A DNA stretch of 64,000 bases. It comes from Pelobates cultripes. Its lineage: Eukaryota; Chordata; Amphibia; Anura; Pelobatidae. A program made the position numbers and the translations under genes. The stretch spans positions 135,779,802 to 135,843,801 of the forward strand of contig OW240916.1 of the NCBI GenBank assembly GCA_933207985.1, in the 5' to 3' direction. A model generated the notes under the pieces. It ran no database searches. It was not told the DNA's origin and saw nothing but the letters and a program-made list of their open reading frames with translations. Below are positions 44,277-54,163 of this stretch, one piece after another. Every line of letters begins with the position of its first letter. Positions within the stretch are counted from its first letter, which is position 1.

Positions 44277-45040
44277 TTATTGTTGGGGAGGTCTGCGGCG
44301 TTTAAATGTACAAGGTGCCATGATGTCTAGTTGAGAGGAGAGGGTGTAATTGTAGAAGGAGGTTGCAGAACTAGGACAGGTGAGGTTTGAGATAGGTAAA
44401 AGGAGAGTTTGGAGATTAGTGGAGAAATGCTCTAGGTCAAGACATTGGAGGTTTCTGTGAGAGTGATGTTCAAACGGTGGTGTCAATTGGGTCCTAGGTA
44501 TGCCAATGTCAAAAGTCAGCAAATGGTGGTCAGATAGAGGAAAATGAATATTGGAGAGATTAGAGGCAGTACAGAGGTTGGTGAAGAGTGTTTCCTGCTG
44601 TATGGGTTGCTAGATTGGACCATTGCGTAAGGCCAAAGGAGGAGGTTACAGAGAGCAGACAAGAGGCATCAGTGCAATTGGGGTTATTGATTGGGATATT
44701 GAAATCCCCAAGTATAAGGGAAGGAGTGCTAGATGAGAGGAAGTGGGGAAGCCAGGAAGAAAAGTGCTCAATGAATAGTCTAGGATAACCGGGGGTGCGG
44801 TAGATTATAGCAATTCTTAAAGGAGTGGGTTTAAATAGGAGGACAGTGTGAACTTCAAAAAAGAAAAGGATAGGGCAGGTTGAAAGGTACATTGAGGGGA
44901 GAGAAGGATGCCTACACCGCCTCCTTTACAGTTGAGTCTGGGAGTGTGAGAGAATTGTAGCCCACCAAAACATAAAGAGGCCTGAGTAGCGCTATCAGAG
45001 GGGGACAGCCAGGTCTCTGTAAGTGCAAGCAGTGTTTGAG
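44277..45040 (-). pseudogene. L2-like LINE endonuclease and linker
   Basis: Frames on the minus strand give LTETWLSPSD (catalytic Glu region, about 45022-44993), CKGGGVGILLSPQC (about 44937-44896), RIAIIYRTPG, SLILGDFNIPIN (Asp-Phe-Asn) and later a linker with PFEHHSHRN near 44480. These are endonuclease motifs of L2-type ORF2. Several frame changes separate them (about 44900, 44590), so the domain is broken. Upstream of LTETWL the similarity fades near 45070. Confidence 0.8.
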
Positions 45041-45128
45041 ATGAAAAAGATGAAAAAGTCGTGTATGGTTGTTGATTTTAAATTACTGCAGATGGAGTGG
45101 GCATTCCAGAGTGCCCACAACCATCCAC

Positions 45129-45473
45129 AACCATCGCCTTATGTTGCAGAATGATAATGCACGGCCCCATGTTGCAAGGATCTGTACACAATTCCTGGAA
45201 GCTGAAAACATCCCAGTTCTTGCATAGCCAGCATACTCACCGGACATGTCATCCATTGATCATGTTTGGGATGCTCTGGATCGGCATATACGACAGCGTG
45301 TTCCAGGTCCTGCTAATATCCAGCAATTTCGTACAGCCACTAAAGAGGAGTGGACCAACATTCCACAGGCCACAATCAACAACCTGATCAACTCTTCGCA
45401 AAGGAGATGTGTTGCACTGCGTGAGATGTGTTGCACTGATTTTCAAACCCCCCGGATCCCTCCAATAGAGTAA
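45129..45473 (+). pseudogene. Tc1 transposase, C-terminal part
   Basis: The reading LQNDNARPHVARICTQFLEA contains the second catalytic Asp. It is followed by a stop at the Trp position of the family (TAG for TGG near 45226), then PAYSPDMSSIDHVWDALDRH, where the third catalytic residue Glu has become Asp (SSID for SPIE). The end is ALREMCCTDFQ in a shifted tail. Together with the N-terminal part it is a dead transposase. Confidence 0.88.
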
Positions 45474-45631
45474 CACTGCACATTTTATAGTGGCCTTTTA
45501 TTGTGGCCAGCCTAAGGCATGCCTGTGCAATAATTATGCTGTCTAATAAGCATCTTGATATGCCACACCTGTGTGGTGGATGGATTATCTTGGCAATGAA
45601 GAAGTGCTCACTAACACAGATTTAGACATTT

Positions 45632-46285
45632 GAAATCATTTAAAAAGGTTATCCAAAAATATTAAGTCAAGGTCAAAGTTGGATCAAGTAAGTAAGAGCA
45701 GGAACATTCATGGAAAAGTAAGGTTGATTTGGACTCCATTGACCTCACTGTATAAAGGAGTTGTCATGTTTCAATTATGTATGTTTTTTTAGATTTTTTA
45801 TTAATTGAATGATGTCATTGAGTGACATGTAGGAGAATATTTTAAAATCCATCTATACCTGCTATCTAAAATGGCTGATGTCGTTAATGTTCATGTTTTA
45901 GCAGCTATTGAGGCTTCCAGCTATACCGTTTTGTATATGATTAGGTACATATCATAATATTGCAGCTGCCTACATAGGAAGGAATTGCGTTCTACCTATT
46001 TTTATGAATTAAGTCTCATTCATTAAACAGCATTATTATTTTTTTAAATTGCTACTTAATATCAAATAAAAACTTAGCTTCAGGCACAGTACAGTGAGCA
46101 CCATTCTTACTTTATTTATTAAGAATGAGCCTTTTCTTTCTTCTTGTGCCAAGTAAACCGTAAATGAGCAGCTATAATAGTTTAATATATGAAATATCTG
46201 TCCGGTGCTGCCCAAAACGTACAATGCATAACAATAGCTCACTTGTTGGTGGATAATAGATATATACGTGTGTTCTCTTTTCCAG
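45632..46285. other. End of the first large intron
   Basis: AT-rich, ending in the acceptor TTCTCTTTTCCAG at 46273-46285. No element recognised. Confidence 0.45.
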
Positions 46286-46416
46286 GCAGCATCATCCGAA
46301 ATTAAAGGCACCATTCAACTGGGAATAGGCTACACGGTGGGTAACCTTACATCCAAGCCAGACAGAGATGTACTCATGCAAGACTTTTATGTAGTGGAAA
46401 GTGTGTTTTTACCAAG
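46286..46416 (+). CDS. PIP5K1B: PIP5K1B, coding exon 2 (residues 25-68)
   Basis: The exon encodes [20 protein letters not shown], then [20 protein letters not shown] and FLP plus two bases of a Ser codon. This is the start of the PIPK catalytic core: [12 protein letters not shown] and [13 protein letters not shown] are near-invariant in type I kinases. Borders are TTTTCCAG/GCAGC and CCAAG/GTAAGC; it enters in phase 0 and leaves with two bases of a split codon. The Ser-Glu-Ile-Lys-Gly-Thr stretch shows mild divergence from the mammalian Ser-Ala-Ile-Lys-Gly-Ala that I recall. Confidence 0.97.
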
Positions 46417-47557
46417 GTAAGCCTTTGTTTGTTTTATCATATGGACATTCATTGTCAAGCAGCAATTGTATGTTAAATTCACATTGTAAAATAAATTTGT
46501 ATATGTACTTTAATGTTAAGTAGCACTCTACACACCTAAAACACTCAAGGTTGCCGAAGTGCTTTATGTCTGAAGAGTGTATAATCTGTTTTCAATTTAC
46601 AAAAAGTGCCATTTCCAGTTTCACTGGAAATGTACACTTTTATAAATTAACATAGTTACACCCTCTGACTGTAAGTCAGACGTCATGTTATTTTACTTCC
46701 GGGTTCTTTAGCTCAGTGGAGCTAAATTCAAGAGGCAGCCAATTGCCCAGACACCTAACTTGCAAAGACTTCTCATAGAGCTGCATTGGGAAGTCTGTAA
46801 TTGGACAACAACAGAAAGTCTGGGCGGAGTTAGAAGGGGAGGGACTGTAAAGGCAGCAAACAAGATAACTGCATATTTTGGAAGCTGATTTTAGCTATAC
46901 CCTGGTGAAAAATGCATAATTAAATGCATACATGTTTTCACTGGGAATTTATCTACAAAATAGTTCATTTTGTTTGTATTTGGGAAGTGGAGTGTCCCTA
47001 TAATGTTAAAATGTGACTCATCTAAGTGTCCCTATAATTATTATATCTGTGTCTCATAGTAAGGGTGCATTTTAAAATGTTATATCATGAGATCAGCAGA
47101 TCTCCGTCTCTGTGATCAAATGTGCAACAGAGAGGTATAGGAGATATAGTGGAAAAGTAGAGCAGAAGGGAAGATAAGGGTTGGCAAGAGATGAATTGAG
47201 GAGGTAGTGAGGGTATGTGTTGGGGAAGTGTAAGGGATGCGGAATGCACGGTTATGCCACAAAAGGTTTTCTACTGATACACCTACCTTGAATCAGCCTA
47301 TTTATATTGTCAACCAGCTAAGTTTTTTTGTAGTTGTTCTGGTGAGTAGAATCATTCCCTTCAGGCGTTTTCATGCAAATACTGCTTTCTCAGAGAAAAG
47401 GCAGTATATACATTGCCCCTAGGGATACTTCCTGTGAATATTCATGTTTGCAGGAATGTATTTACGTTTTTTGTTTGTGTCTGTGTGTTATGTCTTATGT
47501 CTGTTACGTATGTTCTTAATGTGTACATGTGATTTATATAATGGTTGTGATCCTTAT
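46417..47557 (+). other. Second intron, first part
   Basis: Donor GTAAGC at 46417. A possible T2-like MITE relic runs from about 46518 (TTAAGTAGCACTCTACAC) to GGAGTGTCCCTATAAT near 47001, with worn termini. The remainder has no recognised element. Confidence 0.4.
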
Positions 47558-47801
47558 GTTATGTGCAGGGCCGGACTTGGAATTAAAAGCAGCCCTGGAA
47601 AAAAAATATTAACCAGCCCCATAATGCGTCGCGCCAGCATAGTGTGCAGGTACAGAGTTAGAACAGATAACTTAAAATTAAAATGTACTTCAACGTAAAA
47701 AAGTGCACTCATGGGCTTCAAAATAAACAAAAGTGCAGATTTATTTTAAGCAGACGTGCCTTTGCATGTAATCAATGTTTCAGTCCAACTACCTTGACAT
47801 A

Positions 47802-48304
47802 TTAAAGGACCACTCTAGGCACCCAGACCACTTCAGCTTTATGAAGTGGTCTGGGTGCCAGGTACCTCTAGGATTAACCCTTTTTTTTATAAACATAGCA
47901 GTTTCAGAGAAACTGCTATGTTTATACTGAGGGTTAATCCAGCCTCCAGAGCCTCTAGTGGCTGTCTCATTGACAGCCGCTAGAGGCGCTTGCGTGCTTC
48001 TCACTGTGAAAATCACAGTGAGAGCACGCAAGCGTCCATAGGAAATCATTGTAAATGCTTTCCTATGCGACCGGCTGAATGCATGCACGGCTCCTGCCGC
48101 GCATGCGCATTCAGCCGATGGCGTCACGAGCAAGGAGGAGAGGAGGAGTACAGCTCCCCGCCCGGCGCTGGAGAAAGGTAAGTGTTTAACCCCTTCCTCT
48201 CTCCAGAGCTGGGCGGGAGGGGGACCCTGAGGGTGGGGCACCCTCAGGGCACTATAGTGCCAGGAAAACGAGTATGTTTTCCTGGCACTATAGTGGTCCT
48301 TTAA
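47802..48304 (+). mobile_element. TTAA MITE nested in hAT composite
   Basis: Element 47806-48300 (495 bp) between TTAA at 47802-47805 and 48301-48304. It starts AGGACCACTCTAGGCACCC and ends CACTATAGTGGTCCT. Both ends have subterminal hairpins: left pairs CCCAGACCACTTC with its inverse; right has 20-base perfect arms (48250-48269 with 48276-48295). The inverted hAT copy at 39291-40159 lacks it and shows the empty target. Confidence 0.93.
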
Positions 48305-48547
48305 GGAAAGCTTGTTAATGGGACTGAAATGGTGAATGTATGTAGGGCACAACTGTAAAAAATTTTTATTTTGAAGTCCTGTGGGTGTGCTCTTCACTTT
48401 AAATATGTTATTGTGCTGGAGTATGCACCTAGCAACAAGACTGGGCCAATATCTGCTCATTACATATGGTACATATTAATGAAATTTCTCTGTGTATTAT
48501 GCATATATAAATGTACATTAATATGTGTAAATATAATAGGCATAAAT

Positions 48548-48570
48548 ATATATATATATATGTCATATAC
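48548..48570. repeat. AT microsatellite
   Basis: ATATATATATATATATG-type run, shared in position with the longer AT run at 39610-39634 in the inverted copy. Confidence 0.7.
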
Positions 48571-48789
48571 CAGTGGCGGATCCAGAGCCTGAGCCCGGGA
48601 GGGGCACTTGTAGATTATTTAAATAAATATTCCATGCACAATAACCACTACTCATCTGTGTAGTGGTTATGGTGCCAGGAGTGTCGGCACCCCCTCCCAG
48701 AGTAAGTAGTCAAACTGTTTAAGAACAGTTTGACAACTTACCTGGAGTCTGCTGGGATATGGGGCTGTAGTAGGGTATAGGAGCAGTGG

Positions 48790-48900
48790 TGCAATGTGTG
48801 TGAAAGGTTCAGTGTGTGGGTGTGTGGGGGCAGTGTGTGAATGTGTATGGTGTGTGTGGGGGCAGTGTATGTGTGTGTGGGGGCAGTGTGTGTATGGGGC
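48790..48900. repeat. TG-rich minisatellite
   Basis: GGGGGCAGTGTGTGTG units, the same kind as at 38460-38800 in the related fragment but shorter. Confidence 0.8.
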
Positions 48901-48980
48901 TAGAGTTCACTCTTACTACTGCTACCACCAGGAAGTGGTGAGAGTGAACTCTAGCCCGTTGCTCCAGGGCTAGAGTTCAC
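48898..48980. repeat. Hairpin GGGCTAGAGTTCACTCT and partial third copy
   Basis: GGGCTAGAGTTCACTCT (48897-48913) pairs with AGAGTGAACTCTAGCCC (48940-48956); a third, direct copy GGGCTAGAGTTCAC follows at about 48967. Confidence 0.8.
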
Positions 48981-49069
48981 CCTCGTGAGAGCCGGAGCGT
49001 TGCCCCGGGTCCTCTCTTCCTCCCCCGTTGCCCCCCCCATCCACCAGTGATATATACTGCCCCTATGTG

Positions 49070-49440
49070 TGTCTCTCTCATTTCTCCCTCTTTGTCTCTC
49101 TCTTCCCCCTCTACCTCTTTCTCACCCTTTCCCTGTGTCTCTCCCTCCTCCCCATCTCTCTTCCTCCCCCCTTTCCCTGTGTCTCTCCCTCCTCTCCATC
49201 TCTCTTCCTCCCCCCTTTCCCTGTGTCTCTCCCTCCCCACTTTTCCTGTGTCTCTCCCTCCTCCCCATCTCTCTTCCGCCCCCTTTCCCTGTGTCTCTCC
49301 CTCCTCCCATCTCTTCCTCTTTCCCCATGTCTCTCCCTCCTCCCATCTCTCTTCCTCCCCCCTTTCTGTACCATCCCTCCCCCCTTTCCCTGTGTCTCTC
49401 CCTCCTCCCTCCACCATCTCTTTATTCCCCTCTGTTTTAT
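49070..49440. repeat. Polypyrimidine minisatellite
   Basis: About eight units of roughly 42 bases built from CCTGTGTCTCTCCCTCCTCC and CATCTCTCTTCCTCCCCCC. The strand is almost purely C/T, so H-DNA (triplex) formation is plausible. Frames on both strands are open for composition reasons (Ser/Pro/Leu or Arg/Glu/Gly artefacts). Confidence 0.9.
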
Positions 49441-49463
49441 TCCCCCCCCATTTACCTAGAGAA

Positions 49464-49725
49464 GTCAGAGGGGGCCGGCTGCCTTCCAGGCTGGAGCCGC
49501 CGGTCCGGTGGCACTGCTGTTGCTGATGGCTGAAGGAGGAGGAGCATGTGTACCATGCTCCCTCGTGGTTTCTGTGCTGGGAATTGTGGGGGAGCATGGT
49601 AGACATGCTCCTCCTCCTTCAGCCATCAGCATCATCAGTGACAGGAGTGCCGCCGGACCGGCGAAGCTATCTCCCGGCCCGGCGGCTCCAGCCTGGAACG
49701 CGGCCGGCCCCCTCTGAGTGTGCCA
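49464..49725. repeat. Large GC-rich imperfect palindrome
   Basis: GTCAGAGGGGGCCGGC near 49466 pairs with GGCCGGCCCCCTCTGAG near 49703-49719, and CTGATGGCTGAAGGAGGAGG near 49523-49542 pairs with its inverse near 49608-49627. The arms are about 110-120 bases each around a centre near 49580. Confidence 0.8.
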
Positions 49726-49834
49726 CCGGACTGGCCACCCGGTGGCACCTATGTGGCAGCGCAGCCCCCAGGTGCCGCGGCCCACCGGGAAATTTCCCGG
49801 TATCCGGGTGGGCCAGTCCTGCCCTGGTTATGTG

Positions 49835-50558
49835 TGTAACTCATGTAAGTGTACACAGTCAAAAATATTTGTAAAATGGCTGAATAAGACTTGTAACAAT
49901 ACTACCTACTCAACGCCGTCGACCCGCTCCCCTTCACAGGTAATGCTCCTCTCTTCCTCGCGGCCTGCCTCCTGAGAGACAAGTGGAGGCTAAGGATGAA
50001 ATACTCACCCGTTTAGCAACAAACCTCTCCTTTCAATTTGCGTGGGCCTAATGCACCACACAAACGCATGTAGCAATTCTGCCTACTCGAATGGTGCGTC
50101 CTTATTTCTATTAAATTTGGGACACATCACATCTAGTCTTAAAGTGCCCACGGCACCTAGACGACCCCATTATTGTAAGTTTTGGAGTCGCAATGTTGAC
50201 TTGGACCAATCAGAAGTAAAGTAAGCCTATGTAATGCTTGTTCAGGCCTTTATTTAGTACTCAATTATGGTTTCTACCGTGGTAACCATATAGTAAGTAA
50301 GTCTCTCTTAAATTTCTGATTTTGACCTTGGCTTGTTTATTCGTATACTCTTATTTCTATCCTTTATTTCTGACTTTGTCTCTATCTATAAATAATATTA
50401 AGTCTAGCCACTCTAAGGCCCTGTAATACATCTATTTCTGACCTTCTATTTGTGGGTTTCCCATATCCTGTAAGCAAGGGTAATCACACCATGACAAGAC
50501 TATGATTTGTTTTGAATGTCTGGTTTGTATGATATGTGTTTTTGTTATGACAATGTAG
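49835..50558. other. Intronic stretch
   Basis: No recognised element or gene. Confidence 0.4.
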
Positions 50559-51149
50559 TTAAAGGATCACTATAGGGTCAGGAACACAAACATGTATTCC
50601 TTACCCTTTAAGGTTAAAACCACCCCTGGTCCCCTCATGCCTCCATAAATATAGCAAATCTTACTGTATTCAAGCCTGAAGCTGTAGATCTGCATGCTGT
50701 TTGCCTAAAAAAAAAACAAGCAGTCTGCTGACATCATCAGAATTAGTAGCCTGATCCAATCACAATGTTTCCCCATAGGATTGGCTGAGACTTACAAAGA
50801 GGTAGATCAGGGGCAGAGCCAGCATGATCCAAACACAGCCCTGGCCAATCTGCATCTCCTCATAGAGATGAATTGAATCAATGAATCTCTATGAGGAAAG
50901 TTCATTGTCTGCATGCAGAGGGTGGAGATACTGAATGTTTGGATGCATTTTAGGCAGCCATGACCCAGGAAGGACCTCTAACAGCCAGCTAAGGAGTGGA
51001 CAGTGCAGTTATCACCAGGCTGTAATGTAAACACTGCATTGTCTCTGAAAAGACAGTGTTTACAGCAAAAAGCCTGAAGCTAATGATTCTACACACCAGA
51101 ACAAATTCAATAAGCTGTAGTTGTTCTGGTGACTATAGTGTCCCTTTAA
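50559..51149 (+). mobile_element. TTAA MITE (T2-like), complete
   Basis: Element 50563-51145 between TTAA at 50559-50562 and 51146-51149. Starts AGGATCACTATAGGG and ends GACTATAGTGTCCCT. Same subfamily as 7152-7545 and 56468-57037. A hairpin CCTCATAGAGAT/ATCTCTATGAGG lies in the middle. Confidence 0.93.
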
Positions 51150-52806
51150 TTAGTATAAAGTGAGTGTTTCTAGGTGAAATCTGTTACTGTGTATAGTGTG
51201 TTTATATTATATGTTTTCATGTATATGTCATGCATGCATTTTATGTGAGCTGCGTGAATGTAATGGTTCCTCTGTTGACTCACATTTAGGTGTAGTAAGG
51301 TGAGTTTTGTGTTTTGGAGTTTTGATGAAACTCACAAGCAGCATATGTTGTGGGGTAATCTCTGTATCCAATGCACCACAGTGACACAGTGGTGGCAAAG
51401 CATTAATCACTGACTGCCTGGGCAAGTGTCCAGCTGGACAACCAAACCATGACTAAGGTCAGATACACCATGGGTGACATGTTGCTCATCTTTTAGTGCA
51501 GGATTACGAAGGCTGAAAAATTCCAAAGTAAATCTGCTTGCTACTCAGAAATAGAAAATATGAGTTCAAATCTCGCTGTATGCACATATCTGTGTGTTAT
51601 GTAATGGAGCTGAAGACTAAACAGTTTCAGTTGACAGCATAAATATTCCTAAAACCCTTTAATTACAATACCATATCTGATGGGCATGCCCCAGTATACA
51701 CTCATTCTTGGCTGAAGTCCACTGCTTAATATAAACTGTCTGCATTATGGAGATCCATAGACTACGTGACATATTTCACTTCTCAATTTTACCCAACATT
51801 TCATACTTTCATAGCAATGGCATGGGGATCAGTTAAAGCGTTCCTTAATTAAGGTAACTGACAAAGCAAACGACTAAACATGACAATAGTGTCTCCAAGT
51901 CCTAAACCAATTTGTGGGATTCTTACATAAGTTCTACATTGCCTCTTTGTTAATGTTCCATCAGTTTTTGTTTTACTAAGTTTATTTTTCTGACAGAGAT
52001 ATTTGCTAGAAAAGTGAATGAGAGAGTCACTGCTTCTCGATGGTTAATCAAATTGAAAGTGCACTTATTGCTCTATACTACAAAACCACGTATAGGCCAA
52101 GTATTATTTTATCTTCTGCGGTAATTTGTTATTATTAAATTATTACGTCTTTCATATCTTTCTTTTATTTGTTTTTTTCTTTTGGTTAATTTCTTAATTT
52201 GAGTTGGACCTTGTTATCTATTACAAGCTCTCAAGTGAATTCATACTTTTTTTTTTTTTTCAATGTACAACTACAAACAGCAAATTGTACCCATGCCTCT
52301 TCATCTCTGAATCCCAATATTATTATTTTTTTAAAACTCATAAAATACCCACAAAATATAAAGAAGCAAAAAATCCATTCTTGCATCCAATCCATTCTTG
52401 CATCCATCAGTAGCATGATGTCATAATGTCATGTGTGAACTGAGTTACCTGCAAAAAGAATACTTCTACTTTATCAAGATATCTTGTTTACAGAAGAGTA
52501 TAACCAAACTGGCTATAAATTAGTATGGCCTGTTTGTGAGCCACTCGGCCATCTACTATGTGATCATATTTATATATAAACATACAAAACCAAAAAAAAA
52601 TAAAAAAAATTGACTGGCTAGAAGTTCAGATGGTGCATTGAAATGTTGACTGCTGTGGATAGAGGCAGCACTGCAAGCAATTGAAGATAAGTCAAGTGAG
52701 TGCACTTGTAATTTTTTTTGGCTTTGTGAATATGACCATTAAGTTGCACTATAGCCATATATATACTGAGACACCAAGGGAGAAGACAGTCTCAATTGTA
52801 TATATG
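51150..52806. other. Intronic stretch
   Basis: AT-rich intron, poly(T) run at about 52248-52260. No gene or element boundary recognised. Confidence 0.4.
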
Positions 52807-52828
52807 TACAGTATCTTACAAAAGTGAG

Positions 52829-53047
52829 ATGGCACCTCATGGCAAAGAACTCTCCGAGGATCTGAAAAAAAAGAATTGTTGCTCTACATAAAGATGACCT
52901 AGGCTATAAGAAAATTGCCAAGACCCTGAAAATGAGCCGCAGCTTGGTGGGCAAGACCATACAGCGGTTTCCACTCAGAACAGGCCACGCCATGGTCGGC
53001 CAAAGAAGTTGGGTGCACGTGCTCAGCGTCATATCAAGAGGTTGAAG
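52829..53047 (+). pseudogene. Tc1 transposase, DNA-binding part
   Basis: MAPHGKELSEDLKK opens the protein, followed after a one-base slip in an A run by RIVALHKDDLGYKKIAKTLK and MSRSLVGKTIQRF, the first helix-turn-helix. A second part (GHAMVGQRSWV) is in a shifted frame. It is the N-terminal, terminal-repeat-binding half of a Tc1 transposase, broken by small indels and then by the inserted block. Confidence 0.85.
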
Positions 53048-53247
53048 TATGTCAACATCAAGTCAGTCAGTCTAGGCTATTCTCAGCAATAAACATTTGA
53101 CAAACTGTTTGTACCTTCTTAACAGAAGCAAGAAGTTGCATAGGAAAATACTAAATGCAAAGTTTCTTGCTTGTTTGGCGTTAAGGAAATAATGTTTCAA
53201 TTTTTTTTCATTGTCTTATACACAATAAGAACCTAAAAAGCAAACGT
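53048..53247 (+). repeat. Inserted block with left arm of a 139-bp inverted repeat
   Basis: 53048-53186 starts TATGTCAACATCAAGTCAG and ends GTTTGGCGTTAA. It reappears inverted at 54164-54302. The rest to 53247 is AT-rich and unrelated. The block replaces about four bases of the Tc1 gene between GAGGTTG and GGGAAATAG. Confidence 0.85.
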
Positions 53248-54000
53248 GGGAAATAGACATATGATTGCTGCAGAGGTTGAAGGTGTGGGGGGTCAGCCTG
53301 TCGGTGCTCAGACCATATACCACACACTGCATCAAATTGGTCTTCATGGCTGTCGTCCCAGAAGGAAGCCTCTTCTAAAGATGATGTACAAGAAAACCCG
53401 CAAACAGTTTGCTGAAGACAAGCAGACTAAGGACATGGATTACTTTAACCATGTCCTGTGGTCTGATGAGACCAGGATAAACCTATTTGGTTTAGATGGT
53501 GTAAAGCGTGTGTGGCGGCAACCAGGTGAGGAGTACAAAGAAAAGTGTCTCTTGCCTACAGTAAAGCATGGTGGTGGGAATGTCATGGTCTGGGCCTGCA
53601 TGAGTGCTGTCGGCACTGGGGAGCTACAGTTCATTGAGGGAACCATGAATGCCAACATGTACTGTGGCATACTGAAGCAGAGCATTATCCCCTCCCTTCT
53701 GAGACTCCCTTCTGAGACTGGGCCGCAGGGCAGTATTCCAACATGATAATGACCCCAAATACAAGCGACCCCTGCCTTGCTAAAGAAGCTCAAGGTAAAT
53801 GTGATGGACTGGCCAAGCATGTCTCCAGACCTAAACCCTATTGAACATCTGTGGGGCATCCTCAAACGGAAGGTGGGGGAGCGCAAGGTCTCTAACATTC
53901 ACCAGCTCCTTGATGTCGTCATGGAAGAGTGGAAGAGGACTCCAGTGGCAACCTGTGAAGCTCTGTTGAACTCCATGCCCATACTCACTTTTGTTGCCAA
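53246..54000 (+). pseudogene. Tc1 transposase, catalytic part
   Basis: The frame at 53246-53746 reads MIAAEVEGVGGQPVGAQT, FNHVLWSDETRINLFG (first Asp), the Gly-rich TVKHGGGNVMVWACMSA and NANMYCGILKQSIIPSLL. A local duplication GACTCCCTTCTGA (about 53699-53720) shifts the frame, so FQHDND (second Asp) lies out of frame. The next frame (53777-54160) has VMDWPSMSPDLNPIEHLWGI (Glu) and VSNIHQLLDVVMEEWKRTP. All three catalytic residues are conserved but not in one frame. DD34E-type layout of classical Tc1. Confidence 0.9.
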
Positions 54001-54163
54001 CGGTTTAGACATTAATGGATGTGGGTTGAGTTATTTTGAGGGGACAGCAAATTTACACTGTTATACAGGCTGTACTTTACATTATAGCAGAGTGTCATTT
54101 CGTCAGTGTTGTCACATGAAAATATATAATAAAATATTTACAAAAATAAATAAGCTGTAGTGG

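Larger units (their letters stand above)
42930..45115 (-). mobile_element. L2/CR1-like LINE fragment inside Tc1
   Basis: On the minus strand: endonuclease region (about 45040-44560), linker (44522-44277) and reverse transcriptase (44024 to about 42935). Near 42935 the reading ends abruptly within ORF2 (LGVLFDSR), so the C-terminus and 3' UTR are absent. That is not what a simple LINE insertion would leave. Compared with the intact Tc1 family the host element lost about 35 bases at the junction. Confidence 0.85.
42041..45631 (+). mobile_element. Tc1-like transposon interrupted by an L2-like LINE fragment
   Basis: The left terminus CACTGAATAAAATTATAAAC follows TA and the sequence follows the known Tc1 family with TIR-internal GTTAGTGAGCACTTCTCC. 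The left half (42041 to about 42930) contains the DNA-binding domain; the right half resumes at about 45120 with the second catalytic Asp region and runs to TAACACAGATTTAGACA at 45631, the inverse of 42163-42190. About 150 bases of the right terminus are missing. Between the halves lie about 2.2 kb of LINE sequence. Confidence 0.9.
47558..49834 (+). mobile_element. Complete hAT composite element with 8-bp target duplication
   Basis: Element 47566-49826 (2261 bp). It begins CAGGGCCGGACTTGG and ends GGGCCAGTCCTGCCCTG, flanked by the exact 8-bp duplication GTTATGTG (47558-47565 and 49827-49834). Contents in order: Penelope-like tail sequence, a nested TTAA MITE, an AT microsatellite, a second internal terminus-like CAGTGGCGGATCCAGAGCC (48571), a TG-rich minisatellite, a pyrimidine minisatellite and a large GC-rich palindrome. 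No transposase. Confidence 0.92.
52807..54160 (+). mobile_element. Rearranged Tc1-like transposon
   Basis: TA, then a short terminal repeat CAGTATCTTACAAAAGTGAG (52809-52828) is joined directly to the transposase start (ATGGCACC at 52829), so the usual long left UTR is deleted. A foreign block (53048-53247) interrupts the gene after the DNA-binding domain. The right UTR is present to TTTACAAAAAT at about 54148, but the right terminal repeat is missing. Confidence 0.9.

Noticed and set aside
49028..49606. Frames of 140-209 residues (Ser/Pro/Leu or Arg/Glu/Gly-rich)
   Set aside because: Translation of a polypyrimidine minisatellite on both strands.
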